DNA of 5,584 bases, from positions 1 through 5,584 of the forward strand of contig CAOKFJ010000142.1 of the NCBI GenBank assembly GCA_948467695.1, read 5' to 3'. Origin of the DNA: an uncultured Allobaculum sp. Its GTDB lineage: Bacteria; Bacillota_I; Bacilli_A; Erysipelotrichales; Erysipelotrichaceae. Below the pieces are notes generated by a model, which was not told the origin of the DNA, did no database searches, and saw nothing but the letters and a program-made list of their open reading frames with translations. Shown in pieces: positions 5,581-5,584 of this stretch (positions are counted from its first letter, which is position 1; every line of letters starts with the position of its first letter). Made by a program: the position numbers and the translations under genes.

Positions 5581-5584
5581 AGTT

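Noticed and set aside
5500..5584. SOS (LexA) operator upstream of uvrB
   Set aside because: No GAAC-N4-GTTC-like palindrome is visible; only a plain promoter and two ATTCAA words are found.

Overview
The window looks like chromosomal DNA from a moderate-GC member of the Bacillota (Firmicutes). Purine-rich GGAGG-type ribosome binding sites, sigma-A-like promoters, U-tailed hairpin terminators and a tetrahydrofolate (THF) riboswitch ahead of a folate ECF-transporter gene all fit this. UvrB wording such as [13 protein letters not shown] reminds me of Erysipelotrichia, but that is an impression and not a demonstrated placement.

Layout. Positions 1-199 hold no gene I can support, only potential RNA hairpins. 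A good promoter (200-229) fires into a THF riboswitch (about 235-335), followed by a hairpin that can bury the Shine-Dalgarno (SD) sequence, and then folT on the + strand (385-905), the membrane substrate-binding subunit of a folate importer. As written, folT carries a one-base frameshift near codon 32. folC on the - strand (1044-2225) converges on it across hairpin terminators. ung (uracil-DNA glycosylase, + strand, 2280-2948) starts 54 bp from folC, divergently. uvrB (- strand, 3523-5499), the central excision-repair protein, fills the right third and has a promoter at the right edge.

The least ordinary stretch is the 574 bp between ung and uvrB. It encodes a 29-residue single-pass membrane peptide with a good SD (3056-3145). 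Its SD and start codon can be locked into a long leader hairpin. A 17-position inverted repeat begins at the base right after its stop codon, and a terminator follows at 3238-3275. A second strong terminator at 3395-3426 has no assigned gene in front of it.

How the parts work together. FolT brings folate in and FolC adds glutamates that trap it in the cell, and the riboswitch would shut folT translation when THF is plentiful. Ung and UvrB are both DNA-repair proteins (base excision and nucleotide excision) but are transcribed separately. The small membrane peptide with its structured transcript is the best candidate here for something undescribed. It resembles the architecture of type I toxin mRNAs, but no antisense RNA could be identified.
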